A stretch of 64,000 bases of DNA from Treponema ruminis (GTDB lineage Bacteria > Spirochaetota > Spirochaetia > Treponematales > Treponemataceae), in contig CP031518.1 of assembly GCA_017161305.1 (NCBI GenBank), positions 1,426,001 through 1,490,000 on the forward strand. The letters are read 5' to 3'. This document shows, piece after piece, positions 9,442 to 18,320 of the stretch. The notes beneath the pieces were generated by a model that saw only the letters and a list, made by a program, of their open reading frames with translations, was not told where the DNA came from and did no database searches. The first letter of the stretch is position 1. Every line of letters starts with the position of its first letter. Position numbers and translations under genes: made by a program.

Positions 9442-10624
9442 AATTGAATCAAAAATCTTAAATGCTCTTTTGGACTCATATGAAAAAAGCAAAACTTTTA
9501 CAGGTGATAATGTACATGAACAAAGCTTCAGAATAACTACATCAAAACTTTTTTCAAAATATGATGACGATTCTGAATATACCCTATATAAGGAAATAAA
9601 CTCGACTTTATCTTTACTTAAGGCGAAAGGCTTTATTGATTATAAATCAGACCGAAGCGGACGAATAAAATCTTTTTCCCTTATAAAAACAGCAATGCCT
9701 GATATTTATACATTCTTAAATAGGCAGCCAAAAGCAGATATTAATAATCAGTTAATTGAAATATGGCAGGAGTATGAAAGTCTAAATGAATCAGATTATA
9801 AACCACTGCTAAACTATATTTTTGAACAGAAAATACATATAAAAGAAAACAAAAAGATTCAGTATTTTGAAGGTGATATACAAGAATACAAGAATGTGCT
9901 CTCTGCTTGTAAGGCAATCTTAATTAATCAAGACGAAATATTCATAAGAGAACTTTCAGTAAAAATATTTAACAATTCAAAAAGACTTGAGTCTCTTGAG
10001 TCTACCATCAGGGGGCTTCTATATAAATATGGTGAATATGATGAAAAGGACACTGTTTTTGAAGAACACAATATAATTAAAACGCCTACTTATGTAATGG
10101 TAAAGGGCAAAGGAATATTAAATTGTGGGCAGAAAATTGACCTGTCAAAAATCAATGGAGATATTGGGCTATCAACACAAACATTACGAGCTCTCATTTC
10201 TGTTGAGTTAAATGGAGCAACTGTTATTACGATTGAAAATTTAACTAATTTTCACAAATATCAATCCCAAAATGAACTTGTAATTTACCTTGGGGGATTT
10301 CATAATTCTATAAAGAGAGATTTTATTCAACTTGTTTCAAAATGCAATCCTAACTGTGTTTTCAAGCATTATGGGGATATTGATGCTGGTGGATTTTATA
10401 TTTTGGAGCACTTAAAGTCTAAAACAGGAATAAATTTCATACCATTTAATATGGATATTGAAACATTGAGATTAAATCGAAGTAATTGGATTCTATTGAC
10501 TGAAAATGATAGGCAAAGATTAAAGAAGCTGTCAGAGAAGAAAACGTATTATTCAGATGTAATAGATTTCATGTTGACCAATAATTGTAAGTTAGAGCAG
10601 GAAGCAGAAATAATCAACGAATAA
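9431..10624 (+). CDS. jetD: Wadjet nuclease JetD (toprim-type)
   Basis: This 397-residue protein ends in a topoisomerase VI-like/DUF2220 toprim domain. The metal-binding GDIDAGGF motif sits near residues 315-322, and an upstream ATVITIEN stretch supplies the acidic residue expected at the start of the toprim fold. The N-terminal half is a winged-helix, DUF3322-like region. It overlaps the jetC 3' end by 11 nt. JetD is the subunit that cuts the plasmid once the SMC motor stalls. No lesion is visible, so the Wadjet set looks complete and functional. Confidence 0.9.
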   Translation: MVNKIESKILNALLDSYEKSKTFTGDNVHEQSFRITTSKLFSKYDDDSEYTLYKEINSTLSLLKAKGFIDYKSDRSGRIKSFSLIKTAMPDIYTFLNRQPKADINNQLIEIWQEYESLNESDYKPLLNYIFEQKIHIKENKKIQYFEGDIQEYKNVLSACKAILINQDEIFIRELSVKIFNNSKRLESLESTIRGLLYKYGEYDEKDTVFEEHNIIKTPTYVMVKGKGILNCGQKIDLSKINGDIGLSTQTLRALISVELNGATVITIENLTNFHKYQSQNELVIYLGGFHNSIKRDFIQLVSKCNPNCVFKHYGDIDAGGFYILEHLKSKTGINFIPFNMDIETLRLNRSNWILLTENDRQRLKKLSEKKTYYSDVIDFMLTNNCKLEQEAEIINE

Positions 10625-10807
10625 CACATTGTGTTCTATTAGCATATTGGCAACTAGCACTAGATTAGATTGGACTGATTTGAGTACAAGTATTGTTTTA
10701 TGTTCTATCGAGGAAAATATACTTCGAAAGAGGGGTATCAAGATAAAGATTTACTTTTCCGATAATATATTCGAAAAATTGTTTTTAAATAAGATAGGGG
10801 TAGAAAT

Positions 10808-12934
10808 ATGATAGTTCCTAATAGTGGTCTTACACCTAATGGTTTACGAATTAGAATTGAGGATTTATTAAAAACTGACAAACGTTTAGTAACAGAATCT
10901 GGCGATATTAATTATACAAAAGTTCATAAACTAGTTGATGATTTAGATTCAAGTTTTATAGAATTGTTATTAAAAAATGAAGTAGCAAAAGATAATTTCT
11001 TTAAACCTATATTAAAAAGTTTTATTTTCGAACAAAAGAAATTTCTTGAGTTTTTAGATTATAGTAGTTCAAATAATTCATATTCAAAATATCTCGGTAA
11101 AGAAATTGGTCTGTATTTTGGGGATGAGTTACTAAAAGATAGAGGGGATGTTGTACTTAACTTTCCATATAAGGATTGCGTTCTTGAAGGTGGCCAATCA
11201 ACAGAAGAGGGCTTGAGTGTAGATTATACTTATGATGAAAAAACAAAAGAATATAAAGAAGGCCCAATAGATAAGAATAAAGTTAAGAAGGTAAAGAGGA
11301 GAGAAATTTTTTATAATGAAGTTTTAGCACGTGATGAAATAGATCAAGTCTTCTCTCCAAAGGCTTTTAAAAATGTAGTTCGTTATGTTAAGGATGGAAA
11401 AGAAGAAGTATTAAATTTCACAAGAGATAAAGATGGCGTGATTAGAGATAACTTGATTATAAAGGGAAATAATCTTATCGCTCTACATTGCTTACATAAA
11501 AATTTTGAGAATCAGGTAAAAGCTATATATATTGATCCGCCCTATAATACGGGAAGTGATGAATTTCAATATAATGATAATTTCAATCATTCTGCATGGC
11601 TTACATTTATGAAGAATCGTTTTGAAATTGCAAGAGAATTGCTTAAAGATGAAGGATGTATCTTTGTTCAGATTGATCATCATGAGTTAGGCTATATCAT
11701 GGTATTGATGGATCAGATATTTAAGCCAGAAAATAAAGTCCAGGTAATTTCTGTAAAAGCGGCCTCTGTTTCTGGCTTTAAGGCCGTTAATCCAGGCCCG
11801 ATTGATGTAACAGAATATATTCTTTTTTATACAAAGAATAAATCGAAGTTCGATTTTAAACGAAATTTTGTACCAACAGAATACAATAAAAATTACAATA
11901 AATATCTTGAAACTCATAATTCGGAAGATACATCAAAATGGGAGTTTATCCCAATTAAAGATAAAGTCTTAAAAGAAGCCGGAAAGACAGAAAAGGAAAT
12001 GAAGGCACAATTTGGTTCTTCAACAAAAGTTGTGTTGGAACATATGATAGCAGAATATGCTTTTGAGCATGCATCAAGCATTGTTAGTATTCGAGACTTA
12101 CATAAACCAACTGATAAGATGAAAGAATTGCAAGAGCAATCGCGTATTACACGAGATACCATTTTTACATATGAAAAAACAAATGGAGAAAAAACATATT
12201 TAATTAATGGTGGTGCATTGGCTTTTTATGATAGTAAGATTCATGAAATAGATGGTGAAAAATGTGTAACAGAATTGTTATCGGATTTCTGGGATCATAT
12301 CTCTTGGGCGGGTATAGCAAAGGAAGGTGCCGTTAAATTAAAGAATGCAAAAAAGCCTGAAAAACTCATAAAGCAAATTTTAGAGATGGCTACTAACAAA
12401 GGTGATATAGTTCTTGATTATCATTTAGGGTCTGGAACTACATGTGCAGTAGCTCATAAGATGGGAAGACAATATATCGGTATTGAGCAGTTAAACTATG
12501 GTGATAATGATAGCATCATAAGAATACAGAATGTAATTAATGGTGATCAATCTGGTATTTCAAAAGCTGTAAAATGGAAGTCGAAGAGTAAAGAAGAAGC
12601 TGGTTCTTGTATTTATATGGAATTGGCAAAATATAATGAAGAAGCTATTGAAGAAATTGGGGAATGTGAATCTTATGATGAACTGTGTACCCTCTTTAAG
12701 GATTTTTCATCGAAATATTTCTTGCATTATAATGTACATATAAACAAATTTATAAATGAAACTATTGTTGATGAAAAGTTTGTTGCATTGCCTTTGGAAA
12801 AACAAAAAGAAATGTTTATTCGAATGTTAGATTTGAACCAATTGTATATAAATAAATGTGATATGGAAGATTCTAAATTTGAATTAACTGAAAATGATAT
12901 TGCCGTAACGAAAGCATTCTATGAGGTCAAATAA
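10808..12934 (+). CDS. mod: Type III restriction-modification DNA methyltransferase (Mod)
   Basis: A 708-residue N6-adenine methyltransferase of the beta class. The catalytic DPPYNTG motif (residues 243-249) precedes the SAM-binding motif LDYHLGSGTT near residue 537, the order typical of type III Mod. The variable region between them should hold the target-recognition domain. AGGGG lies 7 nt before the ATG. The 183 bp upstream, after jetD, hold no convincing gene. Mod methylates one strand of an asymmetric site and gives the Mod-Res complex its specificity. Single-base runs that would suggest phase variation were not seen. Confidence 0.93.
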   Translation: MIVPNSGLTPNGLRIRIEDLLKTDKRLVTESGDINYTKVHKLVDDLDSSFIELLLKNEVAKDNFFKPILKSFIFEQKKFLEFLDYSSSNNSYSKYLGKEIGLYFGDELLKDRGDVVLNFPYKDCVLEGGQSTEEGLSVDYTYDEKTKEYKEGPIDKNKVKKVKRREIFYNEVLARDEIDQVFSPKAFKNVVRYVKDGKEEVLNFTRDKDGVIRDNLIIKGNNLIALHCLHKNFENQVKAIYIDPPYNTGSDEFQYNDNFNHSAWLTFMKNRFEIARELLKDEGCIFVQIDHHELGYIMVLMDQIFKPENKVQVISVKAASVSGFKAVNPGPIDVTEYILFYTKNKSKFDFKRNFVPTEYNKNYNKYLETHNSEDTSKWEFIPIKDKVLKEAGKTEKEMKAQFGSSTKVVLEHMIAEYAFEHASSIVSIRDLHKPTDKMKELQEQSRITRDTIFTYEKTNGEKTYLINGGALAFYDSKIHEIDGEKCVTELLSDFWDHISWAGIAKEGAVKLKNAKKPEKLIKQILEMATNKGDIVLDYHLGSGTTCAVAHKMGRQYIGIEQLNYGDNDSIIRIQNVINGDQSGISKAVKWKSKSKEEAGSCIYMELAKYNEEAIEEIGECESYDELCTLFKDFSSKYFLHYNVHINKFINETIVDEKFVALPLEKQKEMFIRMLDLNQLYINKCDMEDSKFELTENDIAVTKAFYEVK

Positions 12935-15703
12935 ATGGAACTAGAAGAACAAAAGTCTCTTTATGAACAGTATGAGAATGTAAAGAAATCTGGTCTTATA
13001 CCGATTCCTGATGTTCCTGACTATATAAAGAATAATCTTAAATATGAGTTCTTTGAATGGCAGAAAGAAGCCTTTGAGAACTTTATTTTAAATGAAAAAG
13101 CTAGAGAAGCAAAAAAAATTAACACTCCAAATCATTTGATGTTTAATATGGCTACGGGAACGGGAAAAACATTATTAATGGCCGCTCTTATTCTGTATTA
13201 TTATCATGAGAAGGGTATAAACAAATTTATTTTTTTTGTTAATCAAAATGCAATTGTCGGTAAGACACAAAGTAATTTTTTGGAAGTAAACCATAATAAA
13301 TATTTGTTTGCTGAAAATATAGAAATTGATGGTATTCCTATAAAAATAAAAGAGGTTGAGCAGTTTTCTAATTTTTCTGATGATATTCAAATTAAATTTA
13401 CAACAATTCATAAGCTTCATAATTCAGTCTACAACGAGAAAGAAAATGAAGTCTTATTAAGTGACTTAATGAAAAAAGATATTGTATTGATTGCTGATGA
13501 AGCGCATCATTTAAACTCATCTACTTCAAAAGGAAATGATTTCGAAGATTTATCATTTATTGGAGAATTAAAAGATGGTGCAAAAGATGAGGATGTTGAA
13601 AAATCATGGGAAAAAACTGTTATTTATCATCTTCTGGATAAAGAATACAAAGTTGAAAATAATCAAAACGTTTTATTAGAATTTACTGCCACAATTCCTA
13701 AAGAAGAAGCTATACAAGCAAAATATAAACCATTAACGATTTATAAATTTGATCTTCCTGACTTTGTACGTGCTGGCTACACAAAAGAGATAGGTTTGAT
13801 TCCTTCGGATGGAAATAAAAAGCAAAGAATATTACAAGCGCTTTTATTTAATTGGTATAGAAGTCAAATTGCATTGGATTATAATATTCCAAATTTTAAA
13901 CCCGTAATACTTTTCCGAAGTAAACTTATTGATGCTTCTAAAAAGGACTTTGAGGAGTTTAATCAATTAATAAAGAATTTAAAACCAGAAGATTTTTCTT
14001 TCTTAAATAATCTAAAAGTTGATGAATCTCAGAGTCAAAGTTATCAAAATAAATTGATTCATATCACTAAGATAAATAAATATATTCATGATAAAAGCAT
14101 TTCATTCATTGATATAATTGCTTTCTTACAAAGAGAATTTGATGAAAGAAATTGCTTGATTACTAACTCAAAAACAAATACTACTCAGAAAGAAAAAACA
14201 GATTCGGAAACAGATAGGTTATTAAATAGCTTGGAAGATCCTAGAAATCATATAAGGGCAATATTTACTGTCCAAAGATTGACAGAGGGATGGGATGTTC
14301 TAAACCTATATGATATTGTTCGTCTATATGAAGGTCGTGATGAAGGACATGATAAGAAATCCGGAAAAAGAATTTCCGGTTCTTCAACAACTTCAGAGGT
14401 TCAGTTAATAGGTCGAGGTATTCGTTATTATCCTTTTGATTATAATAATTTACAAAAAAATAAGAGAAAGTTTGATAATAATACAGAGCATGAATTGCAC
14501 TGTCTTGAAGAATTTAATTTCCATAGTGATGCAGATGAACGTTACATTGATGAATTAAAGCGTGAATTAAGAAATAAAGGTCTGGTAAATGATAAGAGAA
14601 TCGAAAAAAAATTCTCATTCAAGAAAGAGTTTGAGCAATATGTCAATGGAATGATGTTATTTGCTAATGAACAAATAGAAAATCCAGAAAGAAAACTTAC
14701 AACATTGGATGATATATTAAACTCTTCAAAAGCTTTTGTATATGAAGTAAAAGATTCGGGTTTATATAGCAAGTTAATTCAACTTCATTTTGAGAAAAAT
14801 GTTGATGATGAAGTTCTTAGTGTTGCTGAGACACCAGAAAAACATACTTTATATAAAAAGTTTGCTGATTTCCTAGAAGAAAAGCATATTGTTTTTAAAG
14901 CTCTACATATTTTGAATTTAAGAACCAATTCATATTTCAGATTTGAGACTCTTAAAGAAAAACAAGACGTAAAATCAATTGATGAATTCTTACAAAAAAT
15001 AAAAGAAAAAGAAATTCAAATAGTATGCGATTCGCGGGTGACCTTTGAGAGTGGTTTATCCAATGAAGAGAAACTGAATTGTTTGGTTGGCTTCTTTGAG
15101 TGGTTGGGTGCAGAACTAGAAACATATGATGTTCCATATAAAGGTTCAGAATTTACTCTAAAGCCTTTAATAGAATGTTTTCCAGAAGAAAAAAGAAATC
15201 AATCTCGAATGATAAATATGGATAATGAGGATGATAAAAATAAAAATCTTGCACTTGAAGAAAAATTACAAAAATTGGATTGGTATGCAAATGAAGGTTT
15301 CTGGGGAACATCTGAGGAACGAGCTTTAATTTCATACATAGAAAACAATTTAGGAAATTTAAATCAAAATTATTCAGAAATTAAGCTTCTGAGAAATGAG
15401 GAAATATTTAAAATCTATGACTTTGATCATGGACAAGGATTTGAGCCAGATTTTATATTGTTCCTAAAATCAAAAGAGACTGCTCATTTCTTACAAGTAT
15501 TTATTGAACCTAAGGGTGAACAATTATTTGAAAAGGATGCATGGAAAAATACATTCTTAAATCAGATTGCAGAGAAATATGGTGTTGAAAAAATTGTAAT
15601 CTCTGAATTTGAACAATATAGGCTTGTTGCATTACCATTTTTTAATTCAAATCATATTGCAACGAAAAACCAATTTGAAGCAAAATTTCAGAAATTGTTG
15701 TAA
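12935..15703 (+). CDS. res: Type III restriction endonuclease subunit (Res)
   Basis: A 922-residue superfamily 2 translocase-nuclease. Walker A ATGTGKT is near residues 72-78, the DEAH box (IADEAHHLN) near 188-191, and motif V/VI-like RLTEGWDVLNLYDIVRL and QLIGRGIRYYP follow. The C-terminal endonuclease has FEPDFILF and, about 20 residues later, FIEPKG, the PD...(D/E)xK site of Res. Its ATG abuts the mod stop (TAAATG), so translation is coupled. With Mod it cleaves unmethylated DNA at paired sites. All catalytic motifs are intact. Confidence 0.93.
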   Translation: MELEEQKSLYEQYENVKKSGLIPIPDVPDYIKNNLKYEFFEWQKEAFENFILNEKAREAKKINTPNHLMFNMATGTGKTLLMAALILYYYHEKGINKFIFFVNQNAIVGKTQSNFLEVNHNKYLFAENIEIDGIPIKIKEVEQFSNFSDDIQIKFTTIHKLHNSVYNEKENEVLLSDLMKKDIVLIADEAHHLNSSTSKGNDFEDLSFIGELKDGAKDEDVEKSWEKTVIYHLLDKEYKVENNQNVLLEFTATIPKEEAIQAKYKPLTIYKFDLPDFVRAGYTKEIGLIPSDGNKKQRILQALLFNWYRSQIALDYNIPNFKPVILFRSKLIDASKKDFEEFNQLIKNLKPEDFSFLNNLKVDESQSQSYQNKLIHITKINKYIHDKSISFIDIIAFLQREFDERNCLITNSKTNTTQKEKTDSETDRLLNSLEDPRNHIRAIFTVQRLTEGWDVLNLYDIVRLYEGRDEGHDKKSGKRISGSSTTSEVQLIGRGIRYYPFDYNNLQKNKRKFDNNTEHELHCLEEFNFHSDADERYIDELKRELRNKGLVNDKRIEKKFSFKKEFEQYVNGMMLFANEQIENPERKLTTLDDILNSSKAFVYEVKDSGLYSKLIQLHFEKNVDDEVLSVAETPEKHTLYKKFADFLEEKHIVFKALHILNLRTNSYFRFETLKEKQDVKSIDEFLQKIKEKEIQIVCDSRVTFESGLSNEEKLNCLVGFFEWLGAELETYDVPYKGSEFTLKPLIECFPEEKRNQSRMINMDNEDDKNKNLALEEKLQKLDWYANEGFWGTSEERALISYIENNLGNLNQNYSEIKLLRNEEIFKIYDFDHGQGFEPDFILFLKSKETAHFLQVFIEPKGEQLFEKDAWKNTFLNQIAEKYGVEKIVISEFEQYRLVALPFFNSNHIATKNQFEAKFQKLL

Positions 15704-15710
15704 TTCTTTG

Positions 15711-15747
15711 AAGCCTATAAACGTCTTTCTGTTTATAGGCTTTATTT
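15711..15747 (+). terminator. Rho-independent terminator after mod-res
   Basis: AAGCCTATAAAC and GTTTATAGGCTT form a 12-bp perfect stem around an 8-nt loop, followed by TATTTT. It starts 8 nt after the res stop codon. Confidence 0.85.
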
Positions 15748-15966
15748 TCGATAGGTAGAAGTCCAGAAGGCTGGCCGTCTGGCAGATAATCCAAAAAAAC
15801 AGCCTCTTGTTGGTGGCTATAGAGTGGAGAAAAAATCGGACAATTTCAATTGACACAACCTTTAGTTTCTGGTCGTAGATTCTTTCTTTATACGCTTCAT
15901 TACTTTAAATTATATAATAAAGTAAAGGCTCTCATTAATTCTAAATATTCAGCATAAGATTTACTT

Positions 15967-16141
15967 ATGTATGGAACCGGAAACAGTTATGTAAGGAAAC
16001 TTTTTATAAATGTAGTTTTATTTTTCATGGAATGAAAACTTTTCTGCAGCAAAACAACAAATAGCTGAATATGGAAAAATTCCTCGCTTAATTAACGGTA
16101 AAACAAATACTATATATACAAAGTCAAAATGCTCATCTTAA
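15967..16141 (+). pseudogene. Broken ORF fragment in the 15.7-16.2 kb gap
   Basis: The roughly 490 bp between res and the next gene hold no intact gene. Two adjoining frames read like one protein broken by a frameshift near 16027: MYGTGNSYVRKLF... in one frame, then WNENFSAAKQQIAEYGKIPR and TIYTKSK to a stop at 16139-16141 in another. The second stop touches the promoter dyad of the next gene. I do not recognise the family, and the call is tentative. Confidence 0.3.
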
Positions 16142-16173
16142 TCTCACTAAATGATATTCTCCCATGTTACACT
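16142..16173 (+). promoter_or_regulatory. Island promoter 1 (shared dyad at -35, -10 TACACT)
   Basis: The dyad TCTCACTAAATGATA covers 16142-16156. TCACTA at 16144-16149 occupies the -35 position and TACACT at 16168-16173 the -10, with 18 bp between. TGT just before the -10 makes an extended -10. It drives the FlhB-C-like gene at 16198 and the gene after it. Confidence 0.75.
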
Positions 16174-16197
16174 GTATCACGGTTAAAGGGGAATAAA

Positions 16198-16563
16198 ATG
16201 CTTCAGAGAAATTTCAATACATTTTATTGGCCAAAAACAATCTCATTCTGTCAGACAAAAGACGAAATAATTAGCCGCATGAAAGATTCTGATTTTTTCG
16301 TTATTGATAAGAAAGGAAACCGGCGAATGATTGGGATGAAATATGAGGGTAAAACAATGGATTCCCCGAAAGTCACTTTTGTCGCGATGCGTCAGGAATT
16401 GCCTTTCGCGAAACAAATAGCATTTTCTTTAGGTAAAGAGGTCATTTACGATGATTGCGCATGCCGGGCACTTTTCGACTATTTCAGAGGCGAGTATATT
16501 GCAGGAAGAGATTTTCGTATTTGTGCTGAATTGTACTCTAAGGTCTGGTATTGGAGAGATTGA
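16198..16563 (+). CDS. FlhB C-terminal-domain-like small protein
   Basis: A 121-residue protein; start 16198 is chosen because AAAGGGG at 16185-16191 precedes it. Residues about 43-120 follow the FlhB cytoplasmic domain pattern: RRMIGMKYE like the AVALxY strand, SPKVTFVAM like PxVVAKG, FAKQIAFSLGKEVIYDD like the helix plus VPIxxD, RALFDYFRGEYI like LARxLYxxxxxGxxI, and FRICAELYSKVW like the final AVAEIxA helix. The NPTH autocleavage site of true FlhB is absent and there are no membrane segments. It resembles stand-alone FlhB-C proteins such as FlhX/YlqH. Found under an island promoter, not in a flagellar operon, so an export role is doubtful. Homology is judged by eye. Confidence 0.55.
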   Translation: MLQRNFNTFYWPKTISFCQTKDEIISRMKDSDFFVIDKKGNRRMIGMKYEGKTMDSPKVTFVAMRQELPFAKQIAFSLGKEVIYDDCACRALFDYFRGEYIAGRDFRICAELYSKVWYWRD

Positions 16564-16583
16564 TAAATAGGGGAGAAATGCTT

Positions 16584-17060
16584 ATGGGATCATATTTTGG
16601 AACAACCGGAATGTGGTACAAAAATGGTACATTCTATGAATTAAAAACCACACATGTTGAATTCTTTCTGCAAAATCCTGAGAAATTGGGATTCACGCAG
16701 GAAGAAAAAGAAAGACTATGCATTGAGCACGGTTTTCCGGCTGATGCCAAAACATGTTCCGAACAGTCTCCGCAGAGGACTGATTTTCTTCTTGAAGTAA
16801 TGAAACGCGGAGCTGTCAGGATTCGTTTTTACGGCGAAAAGACTTCGGTTCAATGCTATGACAAGGATAATTCCCACTGTTTCGAAGAACTTAAAAACTG
16901 TGTCATAGACGGTCTCGGAAAATGCTTCGGAGAATCAATTACCGTCATGGACACTAGAGGCTGGGGCGACAATATCAACAGTTATGGCTTTGGAACACAG
17001 ATTAAAGATTTTATAGCTTTCTCTAATCACAAAGCGAATTGGAATTATATTCCTGAATAA
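16584..17060 (+). CDS. Uncharacterised protein, second gene of island unit 1
   Basis: A protein of about 158 residues that I do not recognise. Start 16584 (MGSYFGTTG) is preferred because GGGGAG lies about 10 nt upstream; 16578 is possible. It follows the FlhB-C-like gene by 20 nt, in the same transcription unit. The C-terminal half is compact and aromatic (RIRFYGEKTSVQCYD, then ITVMDTRGWGDNIN), and several cysteines are spread through it. No signal peptide or membrane segment is seen. Confidence 0.65.
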   Translation: MGSYFGTTGMWYKNGTFYELKTTHVEFFLQNPEKLGFTQEEKERLCIEHGFPADAKTCSEQSPQRTDFLLEVMKRGAVRIRFYGEKTSVQCYDKDNSHCFEELKNCVIDGLGKCFGESITVMDTRGWGDNINSYGFGTQIKDFIAFSNHKANWNYIPE

Positions 17061-17077
17061 TCAGTTTTGGAAGAAAC

Positions 17078-18145
17078 CTAAAGATATTCCGCCATGTGTC
17101 GGACTTTTTCTTTCCATGATTGTACGAAATCTTCCGGTTCAAGAGGAATTATGTCTGCACCGTAAGAAAAGAAATCCCGCATGATTGCATGGGGCTGATT
17201 GCTTGAAAAGGAAACGAGAATGGCTCCTTCTTTGTGAGGAAGTTCACCGGTGTAGGCTTCAATTTTCTGGTCTTCTGAGAATGGCGCGTGTGAAAAATAC
17301 AATGCCGAGCCCTGGAAAATGAATTTATAAGTTTCCGGCTCTTTTAATGTATCTACCAGAGCGCCAAAACGGCCTACAGTGTATTTGCTCAGCTGCCATT
17401 CTTTTTCTGAGGGAAGCGTAAAATGATTTTTGGTAAGGCGGATGTTTTTCATCTTCGGAATGACTATTGTGCGCCTTTCTTTTTTGTCCGGATTGTCCTT
17501 TGTCGTCATGTTTCCGGTTAGATACCACTGCTCGCGGTCAAAAATCAGCTGCCAGGGTTCGATGATTCTTCCGAAAGATTTTTTGTTTGTGGAAACGGTC
17601 TCATAGTCGAATTCAAGTGCAAGATTTTCTTTGAGAGCCTTTAAGATTATGTCCCAGTCCTGTTCATCAACAAAGTCAACGTCCCTTCGTGCCATGATGA
17701 TTCGAGTTTCAAACCACGGCTTTTCCTCAAGATGTGAATTTTTGAAATTCATCTGGTTCACATCAACGACTTCAGATTTTACAGGAGATTCAAAAGTCTC
17801 GCAGATATTCAAGAGCGGACGGTAAAGCGGAGTGTTTTGGAACATCTCGAAAAGTTTCTGCACCATTGAATAGGCGGGCATTTCCTCTTCGGGGACGAAA
17901 ACGGAAGCCAGTTTGTAAAGGCGGCTTGTGTAGTGATAGCCCCCGTTTTCCCGTGAAAACTCAAGGGGCGCACGGTAACTGTCACGAAGATGGCGTAAAT
18001 CCCTGTTCAGAGTGGCGGAAGAAACTTCAAGCCGCTTGCAAAGTTCTTCTATATTATAATACTTTTCTTCCTGAAAAAGCGCGTCCAGCTGAAAGAGCCG
18101 GAAAATCTCTTTCCCTGACTGACGGGTGTCGTCCTGATTCTTCAT
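17078..18145 (-). CDS. WYL-domain transcriptional regulator
   Basis: A 355-residue regulator with an N-terminal helix-turn-helix (YYNIEELCKRLEVSSATLNR, about residues 29-48). The C-terminal WYL domain carries the QWYL tetrad at about 206-209, inside PWQLIFDREQWYLTGN. WYL regulators often control bacterial defence loci (BrxR, CapW) or DNA-damage genes (PafBC), and the WYL fold can sense nucleic acid ligands. It is the only clear DNA-binding protein inside the run of seven shared-dyad promoters, and its own unit begins with one of them (18289-18320), so autoregulation and control of the regulon are likely. No good ribosome-binding site precedes the ATG. TATACT 7 nt upstream could be a -10 giving a leaderless start. 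Confidence 0.88.
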   Translation of the reverse strand: MKNQDDTRQSGKEIFRLFQLDALFQEEKYYNIEELCKRLEVSSATLNRDLRHLRDSYRAPLEFSRENGGYHYTSRLYKLASVFVPEEEMPAYSMVQKLFEMFQNTPLYRPLLNICETFESPVKSEVVDVNQMNFKNSHLEEKPWFETRIIMARRDVDFVDEQDWDIILKALKENLALEFDYETVSTNKKSFGRIIEPWQLIFDREQWYLTGNMTTKDNPDKKERRTIVIPKMKNIRLTKNHFTLPSEKEWQLSKYTVGRFGALVDTLKEPETYKFIFQGSALYFSHAPFSEDQKIEAYTGELPHKEGAILVSFSSNQPHAIMRDFFSYGADIIPLEPEDFVQSWKEKVRHMAEYL

Positions 18146-18177
18146 GAGGAAAGTATAACATGAGAATTTGGAATTTG

Positions 18178-18261
18178 CTATTGTTTTGATAGAGTATCTT
18201 CAGCATCTTCAAAGACAACAATCTCCCCGCTCGCTTCCAGTCTGCGTACGGTCTTTTCCAT
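18178..18261 (-). CDS. 27-codon ORF resembling the C-terminal helix of FliG
   Basis: ATG at 18261 follows an AAAGGGGG ribosome-binding site, arranged like that of the gene at 16198. The product contains TVRRLEASGEIVVFEDAED, which matches the classical end of FliG (the IVRRLEEEGEIVI-type last helix and strand). All upstream FliG-C sequence is missing. It is either a deletion remnant that kept promoter, leader and tail, or a real micro-protein. It is the first ORF behind island promoter 2, 32 nt before the WYL regulator. Confidence 0.5.
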   Translation of the reverse strand: MEKTVRRLEASGEIVVFEDAEDTLSKQ

Positions 18262-18288
18262 AAGTTTGCCCCCTTTAATCTTGAGGTA

Positions 18289-18320
18289 AGTGTAGCAGGG
18301 GAGAATATCATTTAGTGAGA
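18289..18320 (-). promoter_or_regulatory. Island promoter 2 (drives mini-FliG ORF and WYL regulator)
   Basis: Read on the minus strand: TCTCACTAAATGATA (18320-18306), TCACTA at 18318-18313, 18 bp, then TACACT at 18294-18289 with TGC before it. The dyad overlaps the last codons of the ATPase gene at 18308, so that gene's stop codon (TGA, 18310-18308) lies inside the operator. Confidence 0.75.

Noticed and set aside
10629-10811. 60-codon ORF between jetD and mod
   Set aside because: Weak start, no ribosome-binding site, no recognisable composition; it ends on the mod ATG. The 183-bp gap is better seen as intergenic, though its promoter for mod could not be pinned down.
15647-15856. 69-codon minus-strand ORF over the res 3' end and terminator
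   Set aside because: It crosses the strong res terminator hairpin and overlaps a conserved coding end; no start signal.
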